A DNA stretch of 41,829 bases. It comes from an uncultured Mycolicibacterium sp. GTDB taxonomy: Bacteria > Actinomycetota > Actinomycetes > Mycobacteriales > Mycobacteriaceae. Where the stretch lies: the NCBI GenBank assembly GCA_945957405.1, contig CAMFLL010000016.1:1-41829 (forward strand), written 5' to 3'. This document shows, one piece after another, positions 1 through 7,529 of the stretch. The notes beneath the pieces are model-generated. The model was given only the letters and a program-made list of their open reading frames with translations, was not told the origin of the DNA and did no database searches. Both the position numbers and the translations under genes were made by a program. The first letter of the stretch is position 1, and the number at the start of each line of letters is the position of its first letter.

Positions 1-366
1 ACCGACGCTGTCAAGGGCAACCCTGCCCCGGGTGAGGCCGTGGTCACCATCGACGGCCAGGAGCAGACGATCAACGGTTCGATCGTGTGCACCGCCGCGG
101 GTGGCAACTACAACATCGCGATCGGAGAAGGCACCAGCGGCGTCGTCGTCGTGTTGGCCGAAGACGCCTCCAGCGTCACCTCGGTGGCACTGGGCAACAT
201 CAACGGCATCGTCATGGGCTACCAGCAAGGCGCACCCGGGGGTACCGCCGAGGCAAGCAAGGACGGCAACACCTACAAGGTGACGGGAACCGCGACCGGC
301 GTCGACATGGCGAACCCGACGCAACCGGCTACCAAGCCTTTCGATCTGGCAGTCACCTGCCCCTGA
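1..366 (+). CDS. lpqH: LpqH-family lipoprotein (19 kDa antigen), C-terminal part
   Basis: Frame 1 is open from the first base to TGA at 364-366, so the start, signal peptide and lipobox lie outside the window. The visible 121 residues match the mature domain of mycobacterial LpqH: a VVTIDGQEQT strand, SIVCTAAGGNYNIAIG, a LGNINGIVMGY segment and the hallmark TGVDMANP near the C-terminus, ending in VTCP. The two cysteines (in SIVCT and VTCP) sit where the family forms a disulfide. In the family this is a secreted, acylated cell-envelope lipoprotein recognised by TLR2. A strong hairpin follows directly. I am confident of the family. Which paralogue it is cannot be settled, because mycobacteria often carry several LpqH-like genes. 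Confidence 0.9.
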   Translation, partial: TDAVKGNPAPGEAVVTIDGQEQTINGSIVCTAAGGNYNIAIGEGTSGVVVVLAEDASSVTSVALGNINGIVMGYQQGAPGGTAEASKDGNTYKVTGTATGVDMANPTQPATKPFDLAVTCP

Positions 367-380
367 TCGACGGCACTGCG

Positions 381-416
381 ACAGCGGCGGCGCGCCAAAT
401 GGCGCGCCGCCGTTGT
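381..416 (+). terminator. Strong GC-rich hairpin after lpqH
   Basis: A perfect 13-base stem (385-397 against 400-412, CGGCGGCGCGCCA pairing with its complement) encloses two A residues. It is extended by ACAG at 381-384 against TTGT at 413-416. It lies 15 bases past the lpqH stop. There is no U tract, as is usual for mycobacterial intrinsic terminators. Confidence 0.7.
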
Positions 417-469
417 CGTATTAGATTGCAGGAATCGACACCACAGGCGCTCCTCCGGCGGCACCGGCA

Positions 470-1102
470 TTGACGCCGGGCTTCGAGCCGGATGAGGCCT
501 TCGTTCCCGCCGACCGCCGCTGGCTCGGGATGGACCGGCGCACCCTACTGCCGACCGCAGTGGTGGTGGCGCTGGCCGTGCTGTTGGCCGGGGTGCTGCC
601 CGCGGTCAACTCCGCGGTCGCCTACAACGACACCGTGGTGGCAGGCGACGTCCTCGAACTCGACGGCGGGATCACGTTCGTGCCCGAACCCGGCTGGGGT
701 ATCACCGACGGTGTGCGCCGCGGCGACGCCCCCGGCGGCGGTCAGTATCCGTCGACAGCCACGGTGGTCAACGGCGACGTCACGCTGCAGGTGCGGACAG
801 CCACCTTCAAGGGCGACGCCAACGCGCTGCTCGACCAGATCCAGACCACCACCGACGCGATCCGGTCCAAGCGCGGGATCCGCGTCCAGGGTGAACGCAC
901 ACCCATCACCACCCACAGCGGCGAGCCCGGTGTCATGACGGGTGTGCGCAGTGCGCAGGCGGCCGGCCTGATCGCCGTGTTCGTCATCGGCACGCAGGGT
1001 GTTGCGGCCGTGGTCACGGGTCCCACCGACCCGGCCAGCCTGCCCAATGACGCCGTGATGGACATGATCAGCAGCATCCGCGGCCCGGAGCGCCCGCAAT
1101 GA
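470..1102 (+). CDS. Single-pass membrane protein with extracytoplasmic domain, unknown function
   Basis: A 210-residue protein with a short charged N-terminus, one hydrophobic helix at about residues 27-47 (TAVVVALAVLLAGVLPAV) and a roughly 160-residue soluble domain that should lie outside the membrane. I recognise no catalytic motif. The start is uncertain: TTG at 470 is the only usual start codon between the in-frame stop at 422-424 and the membrane helix, and no clear ribosome site precedes it. The stop overlaps the start of the PrsW-like protease by four bases (ATGA at 1099-1102), so the two are translationally coupled and may act together at the membrane. Confidence 0.75.
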   Translation: MTPGFEPDEAFVPADRRWLGMDRRTLLPTAVVVALAVLLAGVLPAVNSAVAYNDTVVAGDVLELDGGITFVPEPGWGITDGVRRGDAPGGGQYPSTATVVNGDVTLQVRTATFKGDANALLDQIQTTTDAIRSKRGIRVQGERTPITTHSGEPGVMTGVRSAQAAGLIAVFVIGTQGVAAVVTGPTDPASLPNDAVMDMISSIRGPERPQ

Positions 1103-2295
1103 CCACCGCCGCCAGCCCGCCCTCGGCGGTGGACCTCGACGCCGCCCGCAGACATGCTGTCGACCTGTCCGGTTGGGGCCGGCGATTCGTCTTCTACCAG
1201 CCGCGTAACCTCGCGTTCTGGGCCTACCTGGTGCTGGTCGGCGGCGGATTCGTGACATTCGCCCAGTCGCTGCGCAGCCGCTACGACGCCTACGGCCCGG
1301 CAATCATGTTGGCGGTCACCATGTTCGCGCTCTACGGCGCGTTCTTCTGGTGGTTCACCCAGCGGGTCGACCGCTACGCGAAGTTGCCGCCCAAACTGAT
1401 GGTGACGGCGTTTCTCTGGGGTGGTTTCGCGGCAACCTGGTCGATGGCCGCGCCGGCCAACAGCGCGATCGCGGACCTGTACGCCAAGACCTTCGGCCAG
1501 GCCTGGGCGCTGGACTGGTCGGCCGGACTGAGCGCCCCGTTCACCGAGGAATTGGCCAAGGGGGCCGGGCTCATCCTGCTGATCGCGTTGGCGCCCAGAA
1601 TCATTCGAACAGCATTCGACGGTTTGATCCTCGGTGCGTTCATCGGCCTCGGTTTCCAGCTGATCGAGGATGTGTCCTACGCACTGACGTCGGCCGCGGC
1701 GCACTTCGGCGCCAATCAGATCGGCTCGTCGCTGGGCACCATCTGGCTGCGGATGTTCACCGGGGTGGCCGCGCATGTGGTCTACAGCGCGATCTTCTGC
1801 GCCGGTCTGGTCTATCTGATCGGCAGGCCCGCCGAACCCCGGCGGATCGGTCGCGGTCTGCTGATCATCGTGGCGCCCTTCGTGGTGCACGGGGTCTGGA
1901 ATTCCACCGGGGCGATATCAGGAGCGAGTGTGCTGGGGCAGCTCGGGTTGATGGCCGCGATGATCGTCATCACGCTGGTGATCGTCGTCGTGGTGTTCCG
2001 CCTGACCGTCGGTCGGGAGCGGGAACTGATGCACACGGTGATGGCACCGGAGGTGGCCTCGGGCATCCTGCTGGCCGCCGAGGTCGACGCGATGGCCGGA
2101 GATCGCAAGGCGCGCAAGCGGTACCGCAAGGCCGCTCCTCGCGGAGGCGAACGCCGGCGGGGTCGGGCGATCCTGGGTGCCGGGCGGGACCTCGCCGCCG
2201 AACTGGCCGCCGCCCGCGGCGCCGACACCGAACGAGTGCAGTTCGCCCGGTCGGAGATCATCCGGATCCGTCAGGGCCTGCCGTCCAGGTGGTGA
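1099..2295 (+). CDS. PrsW-family intramembrane metalloprotease-like protein
   Basis: A 398-residue multi-pass membrane protein. The conserved PrsW-type elements are visible in order: FTEELAKG (E150, E151), GLGFQLIED (E190, D191), AAHVVYSA (H226) and FVVHGVWN (H264), each in or beside a hydrophobic segment. The family, related to type II CAAX proteases, cleaves membrane or membrane-proximal substrates; PrsW of Bacillus cleaves an anti-sigma factor. The C-terminal 90 residues are a basic cytoplasmic tail ending in RQGLPSRW. The ATG at 1099 overlaps the upstream stop. No sigma or anti-sigma gene is adjacent. The one-pass protein upstream is the obvious candidate partner or substrate, but that is inference. 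Confidence 0.85.
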   Translation: MTTAASPPSAVDLDAARRHAVDLSGWGRRFVFYQPRNLAFWAYLVLVGGGFVTFAQSLRSRYDAYGPAIMLAVTMFALYGAFFWWFTQRVDRYAKLPPKLMVTAFLWGGFAATWSMAAPANSAIADLYAKTFGQAWALDWSAGLSAPFTEELAKGAGLILLIALAPRIIRTAFDGLILGAFIGLGFQLIEDVSYALTSAAAHFGANQIGSSLGTIWLRMFTGVAAHVVYSAIFCAGLVYLIGRPAEPRRIGRGLLIIVAPFVVHGVWNSTGAISGASVLGQLGLMAAMIVITLVIVVVVFRLTVGRERELMHTVMAPEVASGILLAAEVDAMAGDRKARKRYRKAAPRGGERRRGRAILGAGRDLAAELAAARGADTERVQFARSEIIRIRQGLPSRW

Positions 2296-2302
2296 GGACG
2301 CG

Positions 2303-2761
2303 TCAGCTCTCGGCCAGCCGGTCCAGCAGTGGCAGTTGACCTTTGAGGATCTTCGTGCGGGCGGCGTCGATGGGGAACCATTCGACCCGGTCGACCTCGG
2401 GGAACTGCTGGGTCCGACCCGAGCCGCGCGGCCACTCCAGATCGAAGGTGTTACTTCGGGTTTCGGTGATGTCGAGATCGGCGGCCACGGCGAACGCCGT
2501 CACCACCTTGCCGCCGGACTGTTTGACGTCCCCGAGGTCGGTGCGCGTTCCCTCGGGGACCTCGAGACCGAGTTCCTCGGCAAATTCCCGCCGCGCCGCA
2601 ATCCACGGCTCCTCGGCGTCGGCATCGAACTCGCCCTTGGGAATCGACCACGCGCCATCGTCCTTACGCGCCCAGAACGGTCCACCGGGATGCACCAGCA
2701 GCACTTCGAGCGCGTCACCCCGACCGCGATGCAACAGCAGACCGGCGCTGGTTTTCGCCAA
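2303..2761 (-). CDS. NUDIX hydrolase
   Basis: A 152-residue protein with a complete Nudix box at about residues 43-65: G-E-F-D-A-D then REFAEELGLE, fitting Gx5Ex7REUXEEXGU. The N-terminal TSAGLLLHR strand and the later GRTQQFPEVDRVEWF segment are typical of a single-domain NUDIX fold. These enzymes hydrolyse nucleoside diphosphates linked to another moiety; the substrate cannot be read from the sequence. The start is TTG, chosen because GGAGGTGGAG lies just upstream and the nearby ATG (2775) and GTG (2769) are out of frame. It follows the WS/DGAT gene in the same direction across a repeat-containing gap. Confidence 0.88.
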   Translation of the reverse strand: MAKTSAGLLLHRGRGDALEVLLVHPGGPFWARKDDGAWSIPKGEFDADAEEPWIAARREFAEELGLEVPEGTRTDLGDVKQSGGKVVTAFAVAADLDITETRSNTFDLEWPRGSGRTQQFPEVDRVEWFPIDAARTKILKGQLPLLDRLAES

Positions 2762-2766
2762 ACTCC

Positions 2767-2821
2767 ACCTCCATTGTTCGGTTCCTCACCGAACTAACCT
2801 CCATTGTTCGGTTCCTCACCG
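2767..2821. repeat. Two 25-base direct repeats, period 30
   Basis: Identical 25-base copies lie at 2767-2791 and 2797-2821 between the WS/DGAT stop and the NUDIX start. Copy 1 contains an inverted repeat, GTTCGGT (2776-2782) and ACCGAAC (2788-2794) around a 5-base loop. A third, partial match (TTCGTCACCGAACTAA, 2843-2858, against TTCCTCACCGAACTAA at 2782-2797) covers the end of the acyltransferase gene including its stop codon. This suggests local duplication of the gene's 3' end. Confidence 0.8.
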
Positions 2822-2854
2822 GGACTCGTCCCTCGCCCCGGCTTCGTCACCGAA

Positions 2855-4228
2855 CTAAACCCCCACCGCGCGTTCCAGATCCTTCAGCGAATCCTCGAGA
2901 TGGCTGAGCAACCGCTGCAGATGCGGCACGCTGCGGCGGCAACCGACGATGCCGAAGTCGAGTTGATCGCCATTGCTGACCAGGGTGATGTTGACCGCCT
3001 GCCCGTCCATCGCGATCGACAACGGGTAGGACCCACCCAGCCGCGCGCCTTTCCAGTACATGGGTTCCCGCGGACCCGGCACATTGGAGATCACGATGTT
3101 GAACGGCGGCGGCGTCGTCCCGACCACACCGGGCACCATCACCAGGCCCAGCGGTGAGAGCAGCGCCGCCGACAACGCCAACGCCTGCATCTTCGGCAGC
3201 TCGGAGAACACCTTCTTGTTACCGGCCATCGATTCGCTGATGGTGGCCAGGCGCACCGCCGGATCCTCGATGTCGGTGGCGAGGTTGCACAGGATCGAGC
3301 CGACCATGTTGCCGCCGGCATGCGCCTCGGCCTCCGAGCGCAGACTCACCGGCACCATGGCGATCAGGGGCGCATCAGGCAGGGCGTTCTGCTCCAGCAG
3401 GTACGCACGCAGCGCTCCGGAGCACATCGCCAGCACTACGTCGTTGATGGTGACCTTGGCGGCCTGTTTGATCCGCTTGACGCGTTCCACCGGCCACGAC
3501 TGCGCGGCCACGCGGCGCGCGCCACCGATCTTGACGTTGAACATGGTCTTCGGTGCGCCGAACGGCAATGTCAGCTGCTGTTCGACCAGTGCTGCCTTCG
3601 CCAGCTTGATGGTGGTCGGGGCAAGTCCCACAACGGATCCCGCGGCGTCCGAGGCGGTGCGCAACAGCTTGCTCGCCGTCGACGAGTCCGATGTCGACTT
3701 CGTGCGCTTCTTCGGCGGCAGCGCCCACGGCACCCGCACCTCGGTGTCGTCGGGATCGGTGGACAGTGTTCGCTCGGTGAGTTTGAGCGCCGACACGCCA
3801 TCGATCAGGGAGTGGTGCATCTTGGTGTAGACGGCGAACCGCCGGTCCGGCAGGCCCTCGATCAGGCTGGCCTCCCACATCGGCCGGTGCCGGTCGAGCA
3901 GGGTGCTGTGCAGGCGCGACGTGAGCTCCAGCAGATCACGGATGCGGGCCGGCGACGGCAACGCCGAACGGCGCAGGTGGTAATCGAGATCCACCTCGTC
4001 GTCATAGGTCCACGCCAGGTTCGTGATACCCCCCAGCACCGTGCCCGGGTGCTTGCGGAACGTCGGCTGGAAGTCGCCTACCGCGACCATCTCCTCGTAG
4101 AGCTCGCGGACGAACTCCGGCCCCGCCCCGTCGGGGATCTCGTAGAGCGCCAGCCCACCGACATGCATCGGGTGCTCACGGCTCTCCCCCAGCAGGAAGA
4201 TCAGGTCGGTGGGCGAGATCAGTTCCAT
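2855..4228 (-). CDS. WS/DGAT family O-acyltransferase (wax ester/triacylglycerol synthase)
   Basis: A 457-residue acyltransferase. The start is ATG at 4228 because GGAGGTGAC lies directly upstream and the protein then begins MELISPTDLIFLLGE, the usual opening. A TTG six codons earlier is less likely. The catalytic HHxxxDG motif is HHSLIDG at residues 138-144. The C-terminal half has the conserved NIVISNVPGPREPMYW segment. The family transfers the acyl group of acyl-CoA to diacylglycerol or a long-chain alcohol at the inner membrane or lipid droplets, and mycobacteria carry many paralogues. It lies downstream of a VOC protein and a TetR regulator on the same strand. Substrate choice between triacylglycerol and wax ester cannot be read. 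Confidence 0.92.
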   Translation of the reverse strand: MELISPTDLIFLLGESREHPMHVGGLALYEIPDGAGPEFVRELYEEMVAVGDFQPTFRKHPGTVLGGITNLAWTYDDEVDLDYHLRRSALPSPARIRDLLELTSRLHSTLLDRHRPMWEASLIEGLPDRRFAVYTKMHHSLIDGVSALKLTERTLSTDPDDTEVRVPWALPPKKRTKSTSDSSTASKLLRTASDAAGSVVGLAPTTIKLAKAALVEQQLTLPFGAPKTMFNVKIGGARRVAAQSWPVERVKRIKQAAKVTINDVVLAMCSGALRAYLLEQNALPDAPLIAMVPVSLRSEAEAHAGGNMVGSILCNLATDIEDPAVRLATISESMAGNKKVFSELPKMQALALSAALLSPLGLVMVPGVVGTTPPPFNIVISNVPGPREPMYWKGARLGGSYPLSIAMDGQAVNITLVSNGDQLDFGIVGCRRSVPHLQRLLSHLEDSLKDLERAVGV

Positions 4229-4279
4229 GTCACCTCCACGGGTCAATTAGACGCGCGTCATCGGAGCCACATACCCGAA

Positions 4280-4693
4280 TCAGAGCGTTCCGAAGAACTC
4301 GACCCAGTTACCGTCCGGGTCGGCGACGAACAGCCAGCCCATGCCTGGTGCGGGGGCGAACTCGGTCAACGGCTCGACCAACTCGTAGGGCGAGGCCTCG
4401 ATCGCGGCGGCGACCTCGCGCAGGTTCTTCACCCCGAGCGTGACGTAACGGATGCCGGCTTGGGCGCGGCCACCGCCCGGCGCCGCCGAAGCCGCGGGGG
4501 CGGGCGTGTAGCTGACGAGTTTCAACACGCTGTTGCCCACCGAGTAGCGGCGCTGCGAGCCGCCGGGGAAGTCCACCTCACCCTGCGGTGTGAGACCCAG
4601 AAAGCCCTCGTAGAACTCGACCATCTCCTCCAGGCGAGTGGTCACGACACCGACTTCCACGCCGGGCATCAACAGCTCCAGGTTTACCGTCAC
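4280..4693 (-). CDS. VOC-superfamily (glyoxalase/dioxygenase fold) protein
   Basis: A 137-residue single VOC module. It starts with the strand VEVGVVTTRLEEMVEFYEGFLG and ends with FVADPDGNWVEFFGTL, the usual metal-site C-terminus with a Glu in WVEFF. There is a Pro/Ala-rich loop (PAPAASAAPGGG) in the middle. Members are lyases, isomerases or dioxygenases, so no reaction can be assigned. GTG at 4693 lies 7 bases after the TetR stop, so it is probably co-transcribed with the regulator; the acyltransferase follows after about 50 bases. The shared promoter region with the extradiol operon suggests a role in the same aromatic pathway. Confidence 0.85.
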   Translation of the reverse strand: MTVNLELLMPGVEVGVVTTRLEEMVEFYEGFLGLTPQGEVDFPGGSQRRYSVGNSVLKLVSYTPAPAASAAPGGGRAQAGIRYVTLGVKNLREVAAAIEASPYELVEPLTEFAPAPGMGWLFVADPDGNWVEFFGTL

Positions 4694-4700
4694 CGCATCA

Positions 4701-5321
4701 TCATGACTGGCCGTCGATATCCGGCAGCGGGCGGCGGCAGATCTCGTCGGCCTCCTCGGCCGACATCCCGAAGATCCGCAACAGGTCGGCGGTCACCCGG
4801 TCGGCGGCCGCGGCGTCATCGCGTTCGGGCCGATCAGCCAGTAATTGTCCCAGCGCCAGCAGCGCACCCCCGGCGACCACCACGGCCAGCTCTGGGTCGT
4901 CGACGTGGAAGCGGCCCGCGGCGACGGCGGCCTCGATATCGCGTTTCGCCCGCGGCGCCAGCCCACGGTCGGCCGTCAGCAGGCGCATGCCGCTGGTCAG
5001 CATGACGCGGCTCTCCTGGGGCTGGCGGCGGAACAGCCGGCCTGTCAGGCGGAAGCTGCGCGCAAACGCCTCGGCCGGATCGGTGACTGTCGCGGTGAGC
5101 TGGTCCATCAGCGCGCCGTGGGCATCGAGCACCTCGGCGACAGCGGCCTCGAACAGCTGATCCTTGCTGTCGAAGTGGTTGTAGAAGGACCCCATCCCGA
5201 CGTCGGCGGCCTGGGTGATCTCCAGGACGGGTGCGTTCAGTTTGCCTTCGGCGATGAACGTCTGCGCGGCTCCGATCAGCGCGGACCGAGTGCGCTGTTT
5301 GCGACGTTCCAGGCGATTCAC
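4701..5321 (-). CDS. TetR-family transcriptional regulator
   Basis: A 206-residue regulator. The N-terminal helix-turn-helix is RRKQRTRSALIGAAQTF, then ITQAADVGMGSFYNHFDSKDQLF (about residues 34-56). The rest is a divergent ligand-binding domain. It is transcribed away from the extradiol dioxygenase operon across a 115-base gap holding two direct repeats and an inverted repeat, the usual layout of a local repressor. The GTG start has a TAGAGT hexamer (complement of 5328-5333) ending six bases upstream, which points to a leaderless transcript. The inducer is probably an aromatic intermediate (inference). Confidence 0.9.
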   Translation of the reverse strand: MNRLERRKQRTRSALIGAAQTFIAEGKLNAPVLEITQAADVGMGSFYNHFDSKDQLFEAAVAEVLDAHGALMDQLTATVTDPAEAFARSFRLTGRLFRRQPQESRVMLTSGMRLLTADRGLAPRAKRDIEAAVAAGRFHVDDPELAVVVAGGALLALGQLLADRPERDDAAAADRVTADLLRIFGMSAEEADEICRRPLPDIDGQS

Positions 5322-5354
5322 CGTCCCACTCTAACAGCGGAAATCAGTTTTGAG

Positions 5355-5410
5355 GATTTCGTCAGTCTGCCTTGACTGATCAAGCCGTCGTATGTGACGA
5401 TTTCGTCAGT
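5355..5410. promoter_or_regulatory. Candidate operator region between TetR and aromatic operon
   Basis: GATTTCGTCAGT occurs twice, at 5355-5366 and 5399-5410, exactly 44 bases apart (about four helical turns). Between them are the inverted pair TCAGT (5362-5366) and ACTGA (5375-5379) and the palindrome CTTGA-CTGA-TCAAG (5371-5384). TTGACT at 5372-5377 could be the -35 box of the rightward operon. These are plausible sites for the adjacent TetR protein. No binding data are implied. Confidence 0.5.
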
Positions 5411-5436
5411 AAAACGGGAGAAGGAGACGAGCGGAC

Positions 5437-6594
5437 ATGACGGATGTGCGCAACGACACCAGGGGGGACGGTCGCGGAGATATCCACAAAGACATCCACA
5501 GCGACGCCGGCGCGCGGTCCGGCGAGCACCCCGGCCGGTCGCGAAACCCGATCATCAAAGTCGCGGATCTCGCCTGGCTCGAGTTCAGCAAGCCGGACCT
5601 CCTGCGCGCCGAGGCATTCGCGCGGGCGTTCGGGTTCCAGACCGCACTGCGGACACCCGACCTGCTGGCGCTGCGCGGCACCCAGGCGGGCACACCGTGT
5701 GTACTGATCCGGCGCGGCGCGCGGTCGCGATTCTCCGGCATGGCGTTCCGCGCTGTCGACGAGGTCGACGTGCTGCGGCTCGCCGACCGCACCGGGGCGC
5801 CAGTCCGGTCGTCACCGGAGTGGCTGGGCGGGGTGTCGGTGCAGTTGACCGACCCCAGCGGATTCCCCGTCACGGTGGTCGCGGGCACACAACAACTGCC
5901 CGCACTTCCCGGCCAGACTCCGCTGACCCTCAACGTCGGGGACACGCCCGCGCGCATCAACGCCACCCAGCGCCCAGCCCGCCTGCCGGCCCGGGTGCAG
6001 CGGCTGGGCCACGTCGTGGTGCAGACCACCCGGTACCGGGCCGCGCTGGACTGGTACCTCGAGCACCTCGGCCTGATCGTCAGCGACTTCCTGTTCTACG
6101 ACGGTCAGCGCGATCGTGGGCCCGTGATGAGTTTCATCCGCTGCGACCGGGGTTCCGAGGCGGCCGACCACCACACCCTGGCCATGGCACTGGGCCCCGC
6201 CGACCGCTACGTGCATTCGGCCTTCCAGGTCAGCGATCTCGACGCACTTGCCGCGGGCGGTGAATACCTCGTGGAGCAAGGCTATTTCAGGTCATGGGGG
6301 ATCGGCAGGCACATCCAGGGCAGCCAGCTGTTCGACTACTGGCGGGATCCCGACGGGTTCATGGTCGAGCACTTCGCCGACGGTGACCTGTTCGACAACA
6401 CCGTGACACCGGGGTGGGCGCCGTTCACGGCTTCCGGACTGGCGCAGTGGGGACCACCGGTGTCCTCCGACTTCCTCGGTACCAGCCCGAAATTGATTCC
6501 TCGGGAGGCTCTTTCGATCATCAGCGCGCTACGTGACCGTAACGAATTCGACCTCACCCGCCTCCGCGGCCTCCTGAAAGTTGCTCAGTCATGA
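5437..6594 (+). CDS. Type I extradiol (catechol 2,3-) dioxygenase, two-domain VOC
   Basis: A 385-residue ring-cleavage dioxygenase. After a charged, probably disordered 35-residue N-terminus come two VOC domains (about 38-150 and 188-315). The iron ligands expected in the second domain are visible: H192 (RLGHVVVQT), H260 (YVHSAFQV) and E311 (MVEHFADG). The DHHT at 244-247 matches the active-site His region. The reaction is meta cleavage of a catechol to a yellow semialdehyde or keto-acid. The ATG follows AGAAGGAGA at good spacing. The stop overlaps the next start (ATGA at 6591-6594), giving a tight operon with an FAH-type hydrolase and a FAD hydroxylase. The exact catechol is not determinable. 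Confidence 0.88.
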   Translation: MTDVRNDTRGDGRGDIHKDIHSDAGARSGEHPGRSRNPIIKVADLAWLEFSKPDLLRAEAFARAFGFQTALRTPDLLALRGTQAGTPCVLIRRGARSRFSGMAFRAVDEVDVLRLADRTGAPVRSSPEWLGGVSVQLTDPSGFPVTVVAGTQQLPALPGQTPLTLNVGDTPARINATQRPARLPARVQRLGHVVVQTTRYRAALDWYLEHLGLIVSDFLFYDGQRDRGPVMSFIRCDRGSEAADHHTLAMALGPADRYVHSAFQVSDLDALAAGGEYLVEQGYFRSWGIGRHIQGSQLFDYWRDPDGFMVEHFADGDLFDNTVTPGWAPFTASGLAQWGPPVSSDFLGTSPKLIPREALSIISALRDRNEFDLTRLRGLLKVAQS

Positions 6595-7529
6595 CCATCG
6601 CCATCCTGCGCACCGACGACGCCTGGTGGGTGCAGCGGCCGGACGGCGCCGCCCAGATCGACACCGCCGCGCGCACCACCGCCGAGTTGCTGGCCGACCG
6701 GCCAGCTATCGAGGCCGCCGCCCACACCGGCCCCGCGGTCGTCGTGGACACTTTGGCCCTGCGCTCGCCCATCACCAGACCGTGCCGTGTCGTGGCTCAG
6801 ATGACCAACTTCATCTCGCACGTCAAGGATGCCGGCATGGATCCGACGGCGGTGCCGCTGACCTTCTTCCGGAAGGCGTCGGCGTCCATCACCGGGCCCG
6901 CCGACGACATCGTCAAACCGGCACACGTGCGCTTCCTGGACTACGAAGTCGAGATCGGCCTGGTCATCGGGCGCGACATCCCCGTCGGGACAACCATTTC
7001 CGATGCTGACATAGCCGACTATATCGCCGGCCTGGTGGTCACCAACGACGTGTCGGCGCGCGATATCCAGTTACCGCAGACCCAGTTCTACGAGGCCAAG
7101 TCCTATCCGACCTTCACCCCGGTCGGACCCGCGCTGGTGCTGGTCGACCGCGACGAGCTCAAGCGATTCGGCGACCTTCGCCTGCGCCTCGACGTCAACG
7201 GCGAGACACGACAGGACGCGCTGGTCGAGGGTGACATGCTGTACCGGCCGTTGTCGGCACTGCAGTCCCTGACCCAGTTCCAGGATCTGGCCGCCGGCGA
7301 TCTGATCATGACGGGCACACCCGTCGGCACCGCACTGTCGGCACCACCGAAGCCTCTCGAGATCATCGGTTCGCTGCTGCCGCCGGCCGTCAAGTGGAAG
7401 GCCTTCTTCAAACGCCAGGCCGCCAACCCGAAGTACCTGCGCCACGGCGACGTGGTGACGGCCTCGGTGGCCACCGACGACGGCGCGATCGATCTAGGCG
7501 TCCAGCGCACCGTGGTCCGCTTCGGATGA
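6591..7529 (+). CDS. Fumarylacetoacetate hydrolase-family protein
   Basis: A 312-residue protein with an N-terminal cap domain and an FAH catalytic domain from about residue 65. Diagnostic elements are FFRKASASITGP, the metal-binding DYEVEIGLVIGRDI (E-x-E), NDVSARDIQ and the late GDLIMTGTPVGT. The family hydrolyses C-C bonds or hydrates/isomerises the dienoates made by meta cleavage. This fits its place between an extradiol dioxygenase and an aromatic hydroxylase, with four-base overlaps on both sides. It probably processes the ring-cleavage product; hydrolase, hydratase and isomerase/decarboxylase activities are all possible. Confidence 0.88.
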   Translation: MTIAILRTDDAWWVQRPDGAAQIDTAARTTAELLADRPAIEAAAHTGPAVVVDTLALRSPITRPCRVVAQMTNFISHVKDAGMDPTAVPLTFFRKASASITGPADDIVKPAHVRFLDYEVEIGLVIGRDIPVGTTISDADIADYIAGLVVTNDVSARDIQLPQTQFYEAKSYPTFTPVGPALVLVDRDELKRFGDLRLRLDVNGETRQDALVEGDMLYRPLSALQSLTQFQDLAAGDLIMTGTPVGTALSAPPKPLEIIGSLLPPAVKWKAFFKRQAANPKYLRHGDVVTASVATDDGAIDLGVQRTVVRFG

